Source of the DNA: Curtobacterium sp. MCSS17_008
GTDB lineage: Bacteria; Actinomycetota; Actinomycetes; Actinomycetales; Microbacteriaceae
DNA: 64,000 bases
Direction: 5' to 3'
Assembly (NCBI RefSeq): GCF_003234185.1
Contig: NZ_QKSM01000005.1
Location: 124,001-188,000 of the forward strand
Within the stretch, counting starts at the first letter, position 1; each line of letters opens with the position of its first letter. A model generated the notes under the pieces. That model saw nothing but the letters and a program-made list of their open reading frames with translations. It searched no databases and had not been told where the DNA came from. The translations under genes were made by a program, and so were the position numbers. Below are positions 1 through 13,085 of the stretch, piece after piece.

Positions 1-196
1 GCAGGTACCCGTACTGCGCGCCCGCGGTCAGGTTCGCGGCGACGTTGCCGGGGTCGACGTAGGCGATCGCCGCGACGAACGCCGGACCGAGCAGCGTGAG
101 ACCGGCAGCGCGGCGCCGCGGCAGCCCGGGGCTCGGCGAGGCGCCGTCCGCAGGGCGTCCGGAGCGGGCACGTCGGGCGGCGGCGGTGTCGGTCAT
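1..196 (-). CDS. mntH: Nramp-family divalent metal (Mn2+) transporter, N-terminal part only
   Basis: The gene runs off the left edge, so only about 65 N-terminal residues are seen, read from an ATG at 194-196 on the minus strand. After a 30-residue charged, probably cytoplasmic tail, the first membrane helix begins and carries the DPGN motif (about residues 48-51). That motif is the metal-binding signature of Nramp transporters, which import Mn2+ and related divalent ions by proton symport. The 5' position of DPGN and the flanking LGPAF and AYVDPGN context fit MntH well. A perfect 20-bp palindrome lies 16 bases upstream of the start and may be a metal-regulator operator. The rest of the protein cannot be judged. 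Confidence 0.85.
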   Translation of the reverse strand, partial: MTDTAAARRARSGRPADGASPSPGLPRRRAAGLTLLGPAFVAAIAYVDPGNVAANLTAGAQYGYL

Positions 197-211
197 GCCC
201 TCAGCATGCCA

Positions 212-231
212 GGATTCGGCGTACCGAATCC
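212..231. promoter_or_regulatory. Perfect 8-bp-arm palindrome upstream of mntH
   Basis: The sequence is GGATTCGG, then CGTA, then CCGAATCC: two perfect 8-base arms around a self-complementary centre. It lies between the divergently oriented mntH start (196) and the 3' end of the CGNR gene (286), so only mntH is likely to be controlled by it. Size and position suit a dimeric DtxR/MntR-type or Mur-type metal repressor. Which family binds is inferred, not shown. Confidence 0.5.
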
Positions 232-285
232 ACAGATTCGGGTGCGGTTCCGAGCCGGCTCGGGCAGCCGCCCACCCGAGCGCAC

Positions 286-987
286 TCAGGCGGCTGCGCG
301 CCGGGCCCGGTGGGCGCGGACCTTCGCCCGGTTGCCGCAGCGCTGCATGGAGCACCAGCGACGCGTGCCGCCGCGCGACGAGTCGTAGAACACGAGCCCG
401 CAGTCGTCGGCCGAGCACCGGCTCAGCCGCGTCGGCTGCCCGTCCGCGGCGAGGTCGTCGAAGCCGACCTCGGTGAAGAGCGCCACCGCGTCGCGCGCCA
501 CGCTCGACAGCGCCTGCGCCAGCCGGACCCGGTTCGCCCCGGCCCGGCGTCGACCACCGGGCAGGCTCGGCGGCACGTCGGGCAGCGCAGCGAAGAGGTT
601 CACCGTGTCGATGTCGTCCGGAGCCGGGCGCGTCCGTCCGGTGCCGGCGCGCAGCCCCGCCGCGACCGCGGTCCGGGCGGCCGCATCGGTGGAGCCCGTC
701 GGGGCCGGGGCCGCCGCGACCGCGAGCCGGCCGATCGCTGCCCGGAGCGCCCGGGCGTCCTGCAGTTCACGGGCGGTGGCGCCGACGTCGATCGGCTCGG
801 TGTGGTCACCGAGCCACTCGTCGAGGTCGGCCGGGGTCACGAGGAGCTCGCCGAGGCGTGCGCGGGGACGTCGGCCGTCCGGGTCGTCCGCGAAGCCACC
901 GGTGTGGGCGAAGTCCAGGGCGATCCGGCCGGCGTCGAAGAACCACGACGACCCGCTGTCCGTCCGGATGTGCTGCCCCGTGTGCAT
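286..987 (-). CDS. CGNR zinc-finger (ABATE-domain) putative transcriptional regulator
   Basis: A 233-residue protein. The N-terminal part (about 15-160) resembles the ABATE stress-response domain: an [15 protein letters not shown] opening followed by an alpha-helical region with LDEWL and [11 protein letters not shown] stretches. The C-terminal 45 residues form the CGNR zinc finger, with the pattern C-SADD-C, then [17 protein letters not shown] at the end, which gives four cysteines and the family's name-giving CGNR. Such proteins are generally annotated as DNA-binding regulators; their targets are mostly unknown. The ATG at 985-987 lies 6 bases after a TAGCCT hexamer, so translation is probably leaderless. 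It is not obviously in an operon. Confidence 0.85.
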   Translation of the reverse strand: MHTGQHIRTDSGSSWFFDAGRIALDFAHTGGFADDPDGRRPRARLGELLVTPADLDEWLGDHTEPIDVGATARELQDARALRAAIGRLAVAAAPAPTGSTDAAARTAVAAGLRAGTGRTRPAPDDIDTVNLFAALPDVPPSLPGGRRRAGANRVRLAQALSSVARDAVALFTEVGFDDLAADGQPTRLSRCSADDCGLVFYDSSRGGTRRWCSMQRCGNRAKVRAHRARRAAA

Positions 988-993
988 CCGCCC

Positions 994-999
994 AGGCTA
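994..999 (-). promoter_or_regulatory. Probable -10 box of a leaderless transcript (CGNR gene)
   Basis: Read on the minus strand this is TAGCCT, which fits TANNNT, and it is followed after 6 bases by the ATG at 987. No Shine-Dalgarno sequence fits between them. The same arrangement recurs at several other first genes in the window. No convincing -35 box is seen. Confidence 0.45.
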
Positions 1000-1034
1000 A
1001 CGGTTCCCCGGCGCGCCTCCCCGCGGCCTGTGGA

Positions 1035-1532
1035 TCATGCGGTAGCCGAGCGGCGTTCCCACGTGATGAGGTTCCGTCCGTCGAACCGTCGGGAGCACCG
1101 CGCGCACGCCAACGGGCGCGTCGGGGTGCGGTAGCGGAAGTGCTCGTGACCGGCCGGGCAGGTGCCGACCCACGGCGCGAGCTCCGAGGCGATCGGTCCG
1201 TCGTACAGGCGGGACCCGGTGTACCCGATGCCCGCGGCGGTCCGTCGCCACGCGGGGCCGTGGCCGGCGCGGGGGCCGGCGAGCGCGTGTGCGACCTCGT
1301 GGAGCAGGACCTGCTCCACGTCGTCGTCCGACACCCGGGCCGCGATGTGCCGGCTCACCGTGATCCGCCGGCGTCCGAAGTCGCACTGGCCGGCACGGGT
1401 CTTGGCGTGGTCGAACGCGAACGTCCACCCGCCCGACCCGAGGTGCACGGTCAGCAGGTGCTCCGCGCGGTCCCGGACCCGCTCGAGCGTCGCTGCCGCG
1501 GACCGCGTGGTCGCCGCAGGGTGCGTCGTCAC
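1035..1532 (-). CDS. SprT-like zinc metallopeptidase-fold protein
   Basis: A 165-residue protein starting at a GTG (1530-1532) that overlaps the stop of the upstream gene by 4 bases (GTGA), which indicates translational coupling. The zinc-binding HEVAH motif of the SprT/WLM-type gluzincin fold is in the middle of the protein, with the usual following ...HGPAWRR segment carrying the third ligand. Near the C-terminus a CPAGHEHFRYR...CARCSRRF segment looks like a zinc ribbon, also typical of SprT-like proteins. Eukaryotic relatives cut DNA-protein crosslinks; the role of the bacterial forms is poorly known, so proteolysis is inferred from the motif only. The longer upstream reading in this frame overlaps the neighbouring gene and was not used. 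Confidence 0.8.
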   Translation of the reverse strand: MTTHPAATTRSAAATLERVRDRAEHLLTVHLGSGGWTFAFDHAKTRAGQCDFGRRRITVSRHIAARVSDDDVEQVLLHEVAHALAGPRAGHGPAWRRTAAGIGYTGSRLYDGPIASELAPWVGTCPAGHEHFRYRTPTRPLACARCSRRFDGRNLITWERRSATA

Positions 1533-2386
1533 CGCTGGTCGGGGTCCGGCTCGTCGCGTGGCGCCTGGCCCTTCTGCGCCGCCCGTGCGGCGATGCGCCC
1601 CCACAGGTCGTCGGCCTCGGTCCGCGCGGCGTCGGGTGCGCCGAGCACACGGCGGCGCACGGGCGGGACCTGCTTCACCGGCTCGGCGACGCGGGTGGTC
1701 GGCTCGTCGTCCTCGGCGCGGCGCGCGGCGACCTCGCGAGCGGTGCGGGGCTTGTCGTCGGCTGCCTTCGGCTGCGACACGGACGCACGGAGCGCTGCCT
1801 CCACCGCGGTGCGGAGGGCCTCGGTGCGCTCGGAGGGGGCGCCGGCCTGGCGGAAGGCCTGGTACGCGCGGGACAGTGCGGCGCGGGCCTCGTCGAACCG
1901 GGACAGCTCGAACAGCGACCAGCCCTCGAGCTCGGCGGCGGCGCCCTCGAGCTCCGGCCACTCCTCGGTCCGCGCGGTGTCGCGTGCCATCGCGGCCTCG
2001 GTCGCGGCACGCTCGTGCCGGCCGAGGTCGTGCAGCACGTGGGCACGACGGATCCGGGCGGCGACCTTGTCCGACCGCTCGCCGGTGAACATCGTCAGAC
2101 GGAACACCTCCTCCGCGACGACGAGCGACTCGTCGAGGCGGCCCAGCAGGCGGAGGAGCTCGGCCCGCTCGGCGAGGGCGTCGGTGCTCCGGCTCTGGCC
2201 GAGGTCACGCAGCCGCTGCTGCACGGCGTCGGCGTCGACGGCCGGGCGCAGGCTGATCGGCGCGAAGGTGCTCCCCGGGCTCACACCGGCGGTGACCGGC
2301 GCGGAGTCGCCCGGTGCGGCGTGACGGGGTTCCCGGGCGCGTTCGGCGCGGTCGGGCTGCTGGCTGTCGTCGGGCGGGAGGGACAT
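1529..2386 (-). CDS. Helical-repeat (TPR-like) protein of unknown function
   Basis: A 285-residue soluble protein. Residues about 50-200 are strongly alpha-helical and Ala/Leu/Arg-rich, with repeated helix pairs (LAERAELLRLLGRLDESLVVAEEVFRL and the later FDEARAALSRAYQAFRQAG). These look like tetratricopeptide-type repeats, though not classic ones. The N-terminal 40 and C-terminal 80 residues are charged and probably disordered. No catalytic motif is seen. It is the first gene of a two-gene unit with the SprT-like protein. The ATG at 2386 follows a TACCCT box by 7 bases, with no ribosome binding site, so the message is probably leaderless. A protein-protein interaction role is a guess. Confidence 0.6.
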   Translation of the reverse strand: MSLPPDDSQQPDRAERAREPRHAAPGDSAPVTAGVSPGSTFAPISLRPAVDADAVQQRLRDLGQSRSTDALAERAELLRLLGRLDESLVVAEEVFRLTMFTGERSDKVAARIRRAHVLHDLGRHERAATEAAMARDTARTEEWPELEGAAAELEGWSLFELSRFDEARAALSRAYQAFRQAGAPSERTEALRTAVEAALRASVSQPKAADDKPRTAREVAARRAEDDEPTTRVAEPVKQVPPVRRRVLGAPDAARTEADDLWGRIAARAAQKGQAPRDEPDPDQR

Positions 2387-2393
2387 CGGTTCG

Positions 2394-2399
2394 AGGGTA
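2394..2399 (-). promoter_or_regulatory. Probable -10 box of a leaderless transcript (TPR-like gene)
   Basis: TACCCT on the minus strand, 7 bases before the ATG at 2386. It matches TANNNT at the distance expected when transcription starts on the initiation codon. The -35 region is not recognisable. Confidence 0.45.
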
Positions 2400-2473
2400 A
2401 CCGCGGGCTCCCGTGAGCGGGCGGTGCCACGCGCACGGGCGGCGCGACCCGGACCGGGAGGGGACGAACGACG

Positions 2474-2505
2474 ACGGCCCGCCCCGCTGCTGCGGGACGG
2501 GCCGT
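2474..2505 (-). terminator. Intrinsic terminator after the QYGQ membrane-protein gene
   Basis: A 14-base-pair GC-rich hairpin (ACGGCCCGCCCCGC paired with GCGGGACGGGCCGT, loop TGCT) lies 19 bases past the stop codon at 2525 of the minus-strand gene. It separates that gene from the TPR-like gene. Confidence 0.7.
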
Positions 2506-2524
2506 TCGGTGGGTGGGCGGGCGC

Positions 2525-3316
2525 TCAGGACGCGCCGTTCACCGCCGCCGCCGCGGCGACGCCGACGTAGGTCACGAAGGTCGCGATGGTGGCGACGACG
2601 GCGAGGACGATCGCGAAGATGCCCCAGCCGCGACCGCGCCCGGTCACGGCGGCGATGATCCCCTGCACGAGCGCCCAGAGGCCGAGGATCGCCGCGATCC
2701 CCGCCACGACCGCGCCGACGCCGAGCTGCCCCATCACGGCCGGGTCGTTCATGAGCTGCTGCTGGAGCTGCTGCTGTTGTTCGGCGGACGCCCCGCCGTT
2801 CTGCGCGATGTCGCTGAGCGCGTTGCTGCTCGCCAGGGCGGTGCCCATCAGGTACCCGCCGACGACGCCGAGCACGAGCGACGCGAGTCCGAGCACGAAC
2901 GCGACGACGCCGACGGTCTTCTTCTTGCGATTCGGCTCCTCGTGGGACTGCCATGCGGGGCCGCCGGCGCTGGCCGGCGCCGAGGACGCCGCGTACGGCT
3001 GGTGGGAGCCCTGGTGCTCGCCCCACGTCGGGGAATCCTGGCGCCCGTCGCCCTGGCCGTACTGGTCCTGCTGGTGCCCGTGGTGCTGGCCGTACTGCGG
3101 CTGCTGGCCGTACTGGTCCTGCTGGCCGTACTGCGGCTGCTGGCCGTACTGGCCGTGCTCGCCGTGGCGCTGCGCCCGGTCGTCGTACTGCGGCGCGGGG
3201 TCGACGCGCTCACCGTACCGCGGTGCGTCGGACTGGTCGTGCTCGGGTGCCCGGCCCCAGACCGGGGCGCTGCCGTCGCCCGTCCGGTCCTCGTTGCTCC
3301 GGTCGTCGTTCGTCAT
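2525..3316 (-). CDS. Membrane protein with Gln/Tyr/Gly-rich repeats and DUF4190-like C-terminal half
   Basis: A 263-residue protein. Residues about 45-95 are a low-complexity, probably disordered tract with repeated QYGQ units, where QQPQYGQQ and QQDQYGQQ alternate. It is followed by a KKK stop-transfer patch and three to four hydrophobic helices (about residues 133-153, 190-215 and 225-250). A Gln-rich loop sits between the first and second helices. The arrangement of a disordered cytoplasmic head plus small membrane bundle is common in actinobacterial DUF4190-like proteins of unknown role. The ATG at 3314-3316 has a GGGAG ribosome binding site 7 bases upstream. No enzymatic motif is present. 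Confidence 0.75.
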   Translation of the reverse strand: MTNDDRSNEDRTGDGSAPVWGRAPEHDQSDAPRYGERVDPAPQYDDRAQRHGEHGQYGQQPQYGQQDQYGQQPQYGQHHGHQQDQYGQGDGRQDSPTWGEHQGSHQPYAASSAPASAGGPAWQSHEEPNRKKKTVGVVAFVLGLASLVLGVVGGYLMGTALASSNALSDIAQNGGASAEQQQQLQQQLMNDPAVMGQLGVGAVVAGIAAILGLWALVQGIIAAVTGRGRGWGIFAIVLAVVATIATFVTYVGVAAAAAVNGAS

Positions 3317-3424
3317 CAGGGACTCCCTCGGTCGGTCGCGCGGCTGCGCGGTCGTTGTCCCCCATCCTGGCAGCCGGATGCCCGACGTGTTCCGAGGTCG
3401 AGGCCGGCCCGGTACCCCGTCGTC

Positions 3425-3467
3425 GGCCGGGAGGCGCGGTGCCGGTCCGGCACGGCACCTCCCGGCC
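3425..3467. repeat. Intergenic inverted repeat (GGGAGGCGCG family), copy 1
   Basis: A hairpin with arms GGCCGGGAGG and CCTCCCGGCC around a second GC-rich stem, lying 22 bases beyond the 3' end of the minus-strand spermidine-synthase-like gene. It shares the GGGAGGCGCG core and CCTCCCG closing arm with copies at 13086 and 53688. It probably acts as the terminator of the gene at 3490-4332. Confidence 0.65.
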
Positions 3468-3489
3468 GCGCGGTCGCCGCGACCCCGGG

Positions 3490-4332
3490 TCAGCCGCCGA
3501 AGACGCTCCGGTTCGGCTCCGGGGACGCGACCGCGGTCACGTCCGTCACGATCGGGGCCCCGGCCGTGAAGGCGCGCAACTCCGCCCCGTGCACCACCTT
3601 CGCGGGCATCGGGTCCGACGAGTACCGCCGCGGCATGTCCGCCACCGGCAGCTCGCTCGCCGACCCGAGCAGCACGATGTTGCCGAAGCGCCGGCCCTTG
3701 AGCATCCCGGTGTCCGCCACCGCCGCGACCGAGGGGAGCACGGCCTGCAGGGTCGACGCCTGCCCCCGGGCGAACGCCAGTCCCGCGCCGTCGGCGACGT
3801 TCACCGCGACGATGCCGGTGGGGGACAGGAACTCGGCGACGGACCGGTAGAACTCGAGGCTCGTCACGTGCGCCGGGATCTGCGAGCCGCCGAACACGTC
3901 GACGACCACCAGGTCCACGGTGCCGCGGAGCCCCGCGGGCAGCTTGCCGAGGACCTCGCGTGCGTCGCCGTACCGCACGCGGATCGACGCACCGCGCGGG
4001 AAGGGCAGGACCTCGCGGACGTGGTCGACGAGGTCCCGCTCGAGCTCGACCACCTGCTGCCGTGACCCCGGCCGGGTGACGGCGACGTAGCGGGGGAGCG
4101 TCAGGGCGCCCGCGCCGAGGTGCAGCGCGGTGATCGGTCCCCCGGGCAGCAGGTCGATGGCGTGCCCGATCCGCCGGATGTACTCGAAGGCCAGGTGCGT
4201 CGGGTCCTCGAGGTCGACGTGCGACTGGGGGGTGCCGTCGACCACGAGGGTGAAGGACCCGGGGCGGTGCCGGTCCGGCTCCACCGAGGCCCAGCCCGCA
4301 CCGATCCGGAACCCGTCGATCGCATCAGCCAT
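3490..4332 (-). CDS. Spermidine-synthase-like protein (Rossmann aminopropyl/methyltransferase fold)
   Basis: A 280-residue soluble protein. An N-terminal beta-rich segment (VDGTPQSHVDLEDPTHLAFEYIRRI) is followed by a Rossmann core. That core has the nucleotide-cofactor glycine motif ALHLGAGALTLPRY near residue 73, the acidic strand end VVELERD, a YGDAREVL segment, and DLVVVDVFGGSQIP, the equivalent of the active-site region of spermidine synthases. No membrane segments are seen. Many actinobacterial paralogues lack true polyamine synthase activity, so the substrate is uncertain. The ATG at 4330-4332 was preferred to an in-frame start 45 bases upstream because it begins the conserved domain. 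It is a single gene. Confidence 0.75.
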   Translation of the reverse strand: MADAIDGFRIGAGWASVEPDRHRPGSFTLVVDGTPQSHVDLEDPTHLAFEYIRRIGHAIDLLPGGPITALHLGAGALTLPRYVAVTRPGSRQQVVELERDLVDHVREVLPFPRGASIRVRYGDAREVLGKLPAGLRGTVDLVVVDVFGGSQIPAHVTSLEFYRSVAEFLSPTGIVAVNVADGAGLAFARGQASTLQAVLPSVAAVADTGMLKGRRFGNIVLLGSASELPVADMPRRYSSDPMPAKVVHGAELRAFTAGAPIVTDVTAVASPEPNRSVFGG

Positions 4333-4699
4333 GCCCCCATGGAACACCACGCGCGCGGCCACCCCGCACACGACCACCTGCGCACGGCCACCCGCGCACG
4401 GCCAGCAGACGCCAAGACTCCCGACGTACCCTCGACGCCGTCGTCACCCGACAGGTGTCGAGCAACCGGCCGTCGCGGCCGGGGTGTTCCGCTCGTCCGT
4501 GTGACCACGACGTGGACCGGCACGACCCGCGCGACCCCCACCGCGCCCGGCGCCCTCGCACGTCGTCGGCGTGCCCCGGTGCGCCGCCCTCCGGCGTGCG
4601 AAGGTGCACGGCACCACCCGTGCGCCGATCGCCCGATCCGTGCGGCGCGCGGTTGGGACCGGACTCCCCCGAGGAACCCGACCCACCAGGAGACCCGCG
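4333..4699. other. Divergent intergenic region, no gene seen
   Basis: These 367 bases lie between the divergent starts at 4332 (minus) and 4700 (plus). Reading frames through it have no protein-like composition. It presumably holds both promoters: a TACGTC hexamer on the minus strand about 90 bases from the 4332 start is the only -10-like sequence, and no good -35 is seen. An AGGAG ribosome binding site ends at 4692, serving the plus-strand gene. Confidence 0.4.
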
Positions 4700-5263
4700 A
4701 TGACCGACACCCTCAGTGTCCCCACCCTCGGACCCGCCCGCGCCGCGACGGCGGCGGGCCGGTCCGCCCGCCCGCACCGTGCCTCCCGTCCGGAGACGGC
4801 CGACGGGGAGCGCGCTCCCGTCTGGATGCGGGTCACCGGCGCCGTGCTGCTGCTCGGCGGCGGCGCGCTCACGGCGGCCGTCCTCGGCTGGCCCGGTGAC
4901 GCACCCGAGGTCGCGCTCCTCGTGCCGGGACTGGTCGCGCTGGTGGCCGGCGCGCTGCTGCTGCTCGCCCGCACCGGGATCGCGGTGACCGACACCGACG
5001 TCGTCCTGCACTTCCGACCGCTGCCCGTCCGCCGGATCCCGCGGCGGCGCATCGCCGACGTCGCGGTCGTCGAGGCGGACGCGACGACGTACGGCGGGGT
5101 CGGGCTGCGCCTGCGCCGTGGCGTCCGGGCGCTCATCCTGACCCCGGGTCCGGGGGTGCGCATCACGGACGACCGTGGCCGCGTGACGTTCGTGCGGGCC
5201 GAGCACCCGGAGCAGGTCCTGCACGCGCTCGCGGCCCGGGCCGGCGCGGCTCCCTGGTCGTAG
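4700..5263 (+). CDS. Small membrane protein with two helices and a soluble PH-like domain
   Basis: A 187-residue protein. A 40-residue Ala/Arg-rich head is followed by a two-helix membrane hairpin (about 44-64 and 71-91). The remaining soluble half, of about 95 residues, reads as beta strands (GIAVTDTDVVLHFRPLPVRRIPRRRIADVAVVEAD) ending in a helix (PEQVLHALAARAG). This pattern is that of the small bacterial PH-domain membrane proteins common in actinobacteria; function unknown. The ATG at 4700 has AGGAG 7 bases upstream. It lies just before the rpoB promoter and is transcribed in the same direction, but is not part of that operon. Confidence 0.7.
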   Translation: MTDTLSVPTLGPARAATAAGRSARPHRASRPETADGERAPVWMRVTGAVLLLGGGALTAAVLGWPGDAPEVALLVPGLVALVAGALLLLARTGIAVTDTDVVLHFRPLPVRRIPRRRIADVAVVEADATTYGGVGLRLRRGVRALILTPGPGVRITDDRGRVTFVRAEHPEQVLHALAARAGAAPWS

Positions 5264-5329
5264 GAGCGGGAATACGCGACCGGTCTCCGCGCTTATACAC
5301 GCCATCGCCGAATCCGGTCAAGCCAGGAC

Positions 5330-5359
5330 TGGACAGCGCAGGCCAGGGCGACCTATGAT
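5330..5359 (+). promoter_or_regulatory. Housekeeping promoter of rpoB-rpoC
   Basis: TGGACA (5330-5335), an 18-base spacer and TATGAT (5354-5359) form a near-consensus sigma-70-type promoter. It starts a leader of about 230 bases before the rpoB start codon. Confidence 0.7.
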
Positions 5360-5598
5360 GACAGTTCGCGCTCCCTGGCATCCGTGTGTCGTCATATTGC
5401 GGTCGAACACGCGCCCTGGTGCAGCCGGTCCCGTATATGGCGGCGGGTCCCGCTCACCGATCATCCCACAGGTCCTCGACGGTCGTGCCCGTCCTGCACC
5501 CGTGTCGGTGGTCCCGGGGTCGCGCCGAGCGATCAATCCACTCACCTACGTGCTGCTCGTCAGTACCGGCCCGACGGGGCCTACCGGAGGTCACACCC
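5360..5598 (+). other. Untranslated leader of rpoBC
   Basis: About 230 bases separate the promoter from the TTG of rpoB. There is no credible gene inside; open frames run through it only because stop codons are rare at this GC content. A small hairpin (GGCCC/GGGCC around 5571-5580) sits just before the CCGGAGG ribosome binding site at 5584-5590. Long rpoB leaders are common and may carry regulation, but no known riboregulator is recognised. Confidence 0.45.
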
Positions 5599-8500
5599 TT
5601 GGCTGCTGCGCCCAACGCATCCACCAACCCCAAGAACGGTCGCAACCACTCGCGACTCTCGTTCGCCAAGATCACGGACACCCTCACGGTCCCTGATCTG
5701 CTCGCCCTCCAGACGGAGAGCTTCGACTGGCTCGTCGGCAACGACGTCTGGAAGGCCCGCCTCGCCGAAGGACAGGAGCAGGGTCGCACCGACCTCGCGC
5801 TGCACTCCGGCCTCGAGGAGATCTTCGAGGAGATCTCCCCGATCGAGGACCTCGGCGAGACCATGCAGCTCTCGTTCACGTCTCCGGAGCTCGAGGACCC
5901 GAAGTACTCCATCGACGAGTGCAAGGAGCGTGGCAAGACCTACGCCGCGCCGCTCTACGTCAACGCCGAGTTCATGAACCACATGACCGGTGAGATCAAG
6001 ACGCAGACCGTCTTCATGGGCGACTTCCCGCTCATGACCGAGCGCGGCACGTTCATCATCAACGGCACCGAGCGCGTCGTCGTCTCGCAGCTCGTCCGCT
6101 CCCCGGGCGTGTACTTCGAGCGTGCGCAGGAGAAGACCTCCGACAAGGACATCTACTCCGCCCGCGTCATCCCCTCGCGCGGTGCCTGGCTCGAGTTCGA
6201 GATCGACAAGCGCGACCAGGTGGGCGTGCGCATCGACCGCAAGCGCAAGCAGTCCGTGACCGTCTTCCTCAAGGCCCTCGGCCTGACGAGCGAGGAGATC
6301 ATGGAGGAGTTCCAGGGCTTCGCCTCGATCGAGTCGACGCTCGAGAAGGACGCCGTCCTCACCAAGGAAGAGGCGCTCAAGGACATCTACCGCAAGCTGC
6401 GTCCGGGCGAGCAGGTCGCCGCCGAGGCCGCGCGTGCGCTCCTCGACAACTTCTACTTCAACCCGAAGCGCTACGACCTCGCCAAGGTGGGTCGCTACAA
6501 GCTGAACCGCAAGCTCGGCATCGACGCGCAGCTCTCGGACTCGGTGCTGACCGTGCAGGACATCGTCCGCACCATCAAGTACCTCGTCTCGCTGCACGCC
6601 GAGAAGACCACGCTCGACGGTGTCCGCGACGGCGAGCCGGTGCAGCTGCGCCTCGACGTGGACGACATCGACCACTTCGGCAACCGTCGCATCCGCGCCG
6701 TCGGCGAGCTCATCCAGAACCAGGTCCGCACGGGTCTGTCCCGCATGGAGCGCGTCGTCCGCGAGCGCATGACCACGCAGGACATCGAGGCCATCACGCC
6801 GCAGACGCTCATCAATGTGCGTCCGGTCGTCGCCGCGATCAAGGAGTTCTTCGGGACCTCCCAGCTGTCGCAGTTCATGGACCAGAACAACCCGCTCGCG
6901 GGCCTGACGCACAAGCGTCGCCTGTCGGCCCTCGGCCCGGGTGGTCTGTCCCGTGAGCGTGCCGGCGTCGAGGTCCGCGACGTCCACCCGTCGCACTACG
7001 GCCGCATGTGCCCGATCGAGACCCCGGAAGGCCCGAACATCGGCCTGATCGGCTCGCTCGCCTCGTTCGGTCGCATCAACTCGTTCGGCTTCATCGAGAC
7101 GCCGTACCGCCGCGTCGTGAACGGTCAGGTCACCACGACCATCGACTACCTCACGGCTTCGGAGGAGGACGACTTCGTGGTCGCCCAGGCCAACGCGCCG
7201 CTGACCGACGACTTCCACTTCCAGGACGACAAGGTGCTCGTCCGGAAGAAGGGCGGCGAGGTCGAGCTCGTCGGCAAGGACGAGGTCGACTACATGGACG
7301 TCTCGCCGCGCCAGATGGTGTCGGTGGCGACCTCGCTCATCCCGTTCCTCGAGCACGACGACGCGAACCGCGCCCTCATGGGTGCGAACATGCAGCGTCA
7401 GGCCGTCCCGCTGCTCCGTTCCGAGTCGCCGCTCGTCGGTACCGGCATGGAGGGCTACACCGCCATCGACGCCGGTGACGTCGTCACCGCCGACAAGGCC
7501 GGTGTGGTCTCCGAGGTCTCGGCCGACGCCGTGACCCTGCAGCTCGACGAGGGCGGCACGCAGACCTACTACCTGCGCAAGTTCGACCGCTCGAACCAGG
7601 GCACGAGCTACAACCACCGCGTCATCGTCTCCGCCGGCGAGCGCGTGGAGCAGGGCGAGGTCATCGCCGACGGCCCCGCGACGGAGAACGGCGAGCTCGC
7701 GCTCGGCAAGAACCTCCTCGTCGCGTTCATGCCGTGGGAGGGCTACAACTACGAGGACGCGATGATCCTGTCGCAGAACCTCGTGAAGGACGACACGCTC
7801 TCCTCGATCCACATCGAGGAGTACGAGGTCGACGCCCGCGACACGAAGCTCGGCAAGGAGGAGATCACCCGCGACCTCCCGAACGTCAGCCCGGACCTCC
7901 TGGCCGACCTCGACGAGCGCGGCATCATCCGCATCGGCGCCGAGGTCCGCCCCGGCGACATCCTGGTCGGCAAGGTCACGCCGAAGGGCGAGACCGAGCT
8001 CTCGGCCGAGGAGCGCCTGCTCCGCGCGATCTTCAACGAGAAGTCGCGCGAGGTGCGCGACACCTCGCTGAAGGTGCCCCACGGTGAAGAGGGCACGATC
8101 ATCGGCGTCAAGGTGTTCGACGCGCAGGACGGCGACGACGAGCTCGGCTCCGGCGTCAACCAGCGCGTGGTCGTCTACATCGCCCAGAAGCGCAAGATCA
8201 CCGCGGGTGACAAGCTCGCCGGTCGTCACGGCAACAAGGGCGTCATCTCGACGATCCTGCCGGTCGAGGACATGCCGTTCCTCGCGGACGGCACCCCGGT
8301 CGACATCGTGCTCAACCCGCTCGGCGTCCCCGGCCGCATGAACTTCGGCCAGGTCCTCGAGATCCACCTCGGGTGGCTCGCGAAGCAGGGCTGGAACGTC
8401 GAGGGCATCCAGGAGTGGGCGTCCGCCCTCCCCGAGGCCGCCCGCCACGCGGAGCCCGGCACGAAGGTCGCCACCCCGGTGTTCGACGGTGCGTACGAGC

Positions 8501-9087
8501 GTGAGATCGAGGGCCTCCTCGACAGCACCCTCCCGAACCGCGACGGTGAGCGCCTGATCGGTTCGTCCGGCAAGGCGCAGCTCTTCGACGGTCGCTCCGG
8601 CGAGCCGTTCCCGGAGCCCGTCTCGGTCGGCTACATGTACATCCTCAAGCTGCACCACCTGGTCGACGACAAGATCCACGCCCGTTCGACCGGTCCGTAC
8701 TCGATGATCACGCAGCAGCCGCTGGGTGGTAAGGCGCAGTTCGGTGGCCAGCGATTCGGTGAGATGGAGGTGTGGGCGCTCGAGGCGTACGGCGCCGCCT
8801 ACGCCCTCCAGGAGCTCCTGACGATCAAGTCCGACGACATCCTCGGCCGCGTGAAGGTCTACGAGGCGATCGTCAAGGGCGAGAACATCCAGGAGCCCGG
8901 CATCCCCGAGTCGTTCAAGGTCCTCATGAAGGAGATGCAGTCGCTCTGCCTGAACGTCGAGGTCCTCTCGGCCGACGGCCAGGCGGTCAGCCTCCGCGAC
9001 ACGGACGACGAGGTCTTCCGTGCCGCTGAGGAGCTCGGCATCAACATCTCCTCGCGGTTCGAGTCGTCGTCCGTCGACGACATCTGA
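5599..9087 (+). CDS. rpoB: RNA polymerase beta subunit
   Basis: A 1162-residue catalytic subunit of RNA polymerase, which forms one side of the active cleft and binds the DNA-RNA hybrid. The start is a TTG (5599-5601) with a GGAGG site 8 bases upstream; longer in-frame readings cover the leader and look non-coding. The rifampicin-binding cluster (about residues 417-450, [20 protein letters not shown], then [12 protein letters not shown]) has the usual Asp, His and Ser residues, so a rifampicin-sensitive type is expected. Further down are the GRHGNKGV segment and the C-terminal [19 protein letters not shown]-like clamp anchor, here written [13 protein letters not shown]. It is co-transcribed with rpoC 47 bases downstream. 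Unlike in many bacteria, rplJ and rplL do not precede it within this window. Confidence 0.98.
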   Translation: MAAAPNASTNPKNGRNHSRLSFAKITDTLTVPDLLALQTESFDWLVGNDVWKARLAEGQEQGRTDLALHSGLEEIFEEISPIEDLGETMQLSFTSPELEDPKYSIDECKERGKTYAAPLYVNAEFMNHMTGEIKTQTVFMGDFPLMTERGTFIINGTERVVVSQLVRSPGVYFERAQEKTSDKDIYSARVIPSRGAWLEFEIDKRDQVGVRIDRKRKQSVTVFLKALGLTSEEIMEEFQGFASIESTLEKDAVLTKEEALKDIYRKLRPGEQVAAEAARALLDNFYFNPKRYDLAKVGRYKLNRKLGIDAQLSDSVLTVQDIVRTIKYLVSLHAEKTTLDGVRDGEPVQLRLDVDDIDHFGNRRIRAVGELIQNQVRTGLSRMERVVRERMTTQDIEAITPQTLINVRPVVAAIKEFFGTSQLSQFMDQNNPLAGLTHKRRLSALGPGGLSRERAGVEVRDVHPSHYGRMCPIETPEGPNIGLIGSLASFGRINSFGFIETPYRRVVNGQVTTTIDYLTASEEDDFVVAQANAPLTDDFHFQDDKVLVRKKGGEVELVGKDEVDYMDVSPRQMVSVATSLIPFLEHDDANRALMGANMQRQAVPLLRSESPLVGTGMEGYTAIDAGDVVTADKAGVVSEVSADAVTLQLDEGGTQTYYLRKFDRSNQGTSYNHRVIVSAGERVEQGEVIADGPATENGELALGKNLLVAFMPWEGYNYEDAMILSQNLVKDDTLSSIHIEEYEVDARDTKLGKEEITRDLPNVSPDLLADLDERGIIRIGAEVRPGDILVGKVTPKGETELSAEERLLRAIFNEKSREVRDTSLKVPHGEEGTIIGVKVFDAQDGDDELGSGVNQRVVVYIAQKRKITAGDKLAGRHGNKGVISTILPVEDMPFLADGTPVDIVLNPLGVPGRMNFGQVLEIHLGWLAKQGWNVEGIQEWASALPEAARHAEPGTKVATPVFDGAYEREIEGLLDSTLPNRDGERLIGSSGKAQLFDGRSGEPFPEPVSVGYMYILKLHHLVDDKIHARSTGPYSMITQQPLGGKAQFGGQRFGEMEVWALEAYGAAYALQELLTIKSDDILGRVKVYEAIVKGENIQEPGIPESFKVLMKEMQSLCLNVEVLSADGQAVSLRDTDDEVFRAAEELGINISSRFESSSVDDI

Positions 9088-9134
9088 TCCCGCCCGTACC
9101 GAACACGTTTCGAACTCAGCAAGAGAGAAGAACA

Positions 9135-13016
<3,882 letters not shown>

Positions 13017-13032
13017 GCCTGAGCTGACGTCG

Positions 13033-13066
13033 GAAGGCCCCCGCATCCTCGGATGCGGGGGCCTTC
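13033..13066 (+). terminator. Intrinsic terminator of rpoBC
   Basis: A perfect 15-base-pair hairpin (AAGGCCCCCGCATCC with its complement) with a very small loop begins 17 bases after the rpoC stop. It is followed by the T-rich TCCTCGTT. Confidence 0.85.
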
Positions 13067-13085
13067 CTCGTTGCGGCGACGGCGC

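Noticed and set aside
4120-4899. Plus-strand open frame between the spermidine-synthase-like gene and the small membrane protein gene
   Set aside because: It overlaps two genes in other frames and has no protein-like composition.
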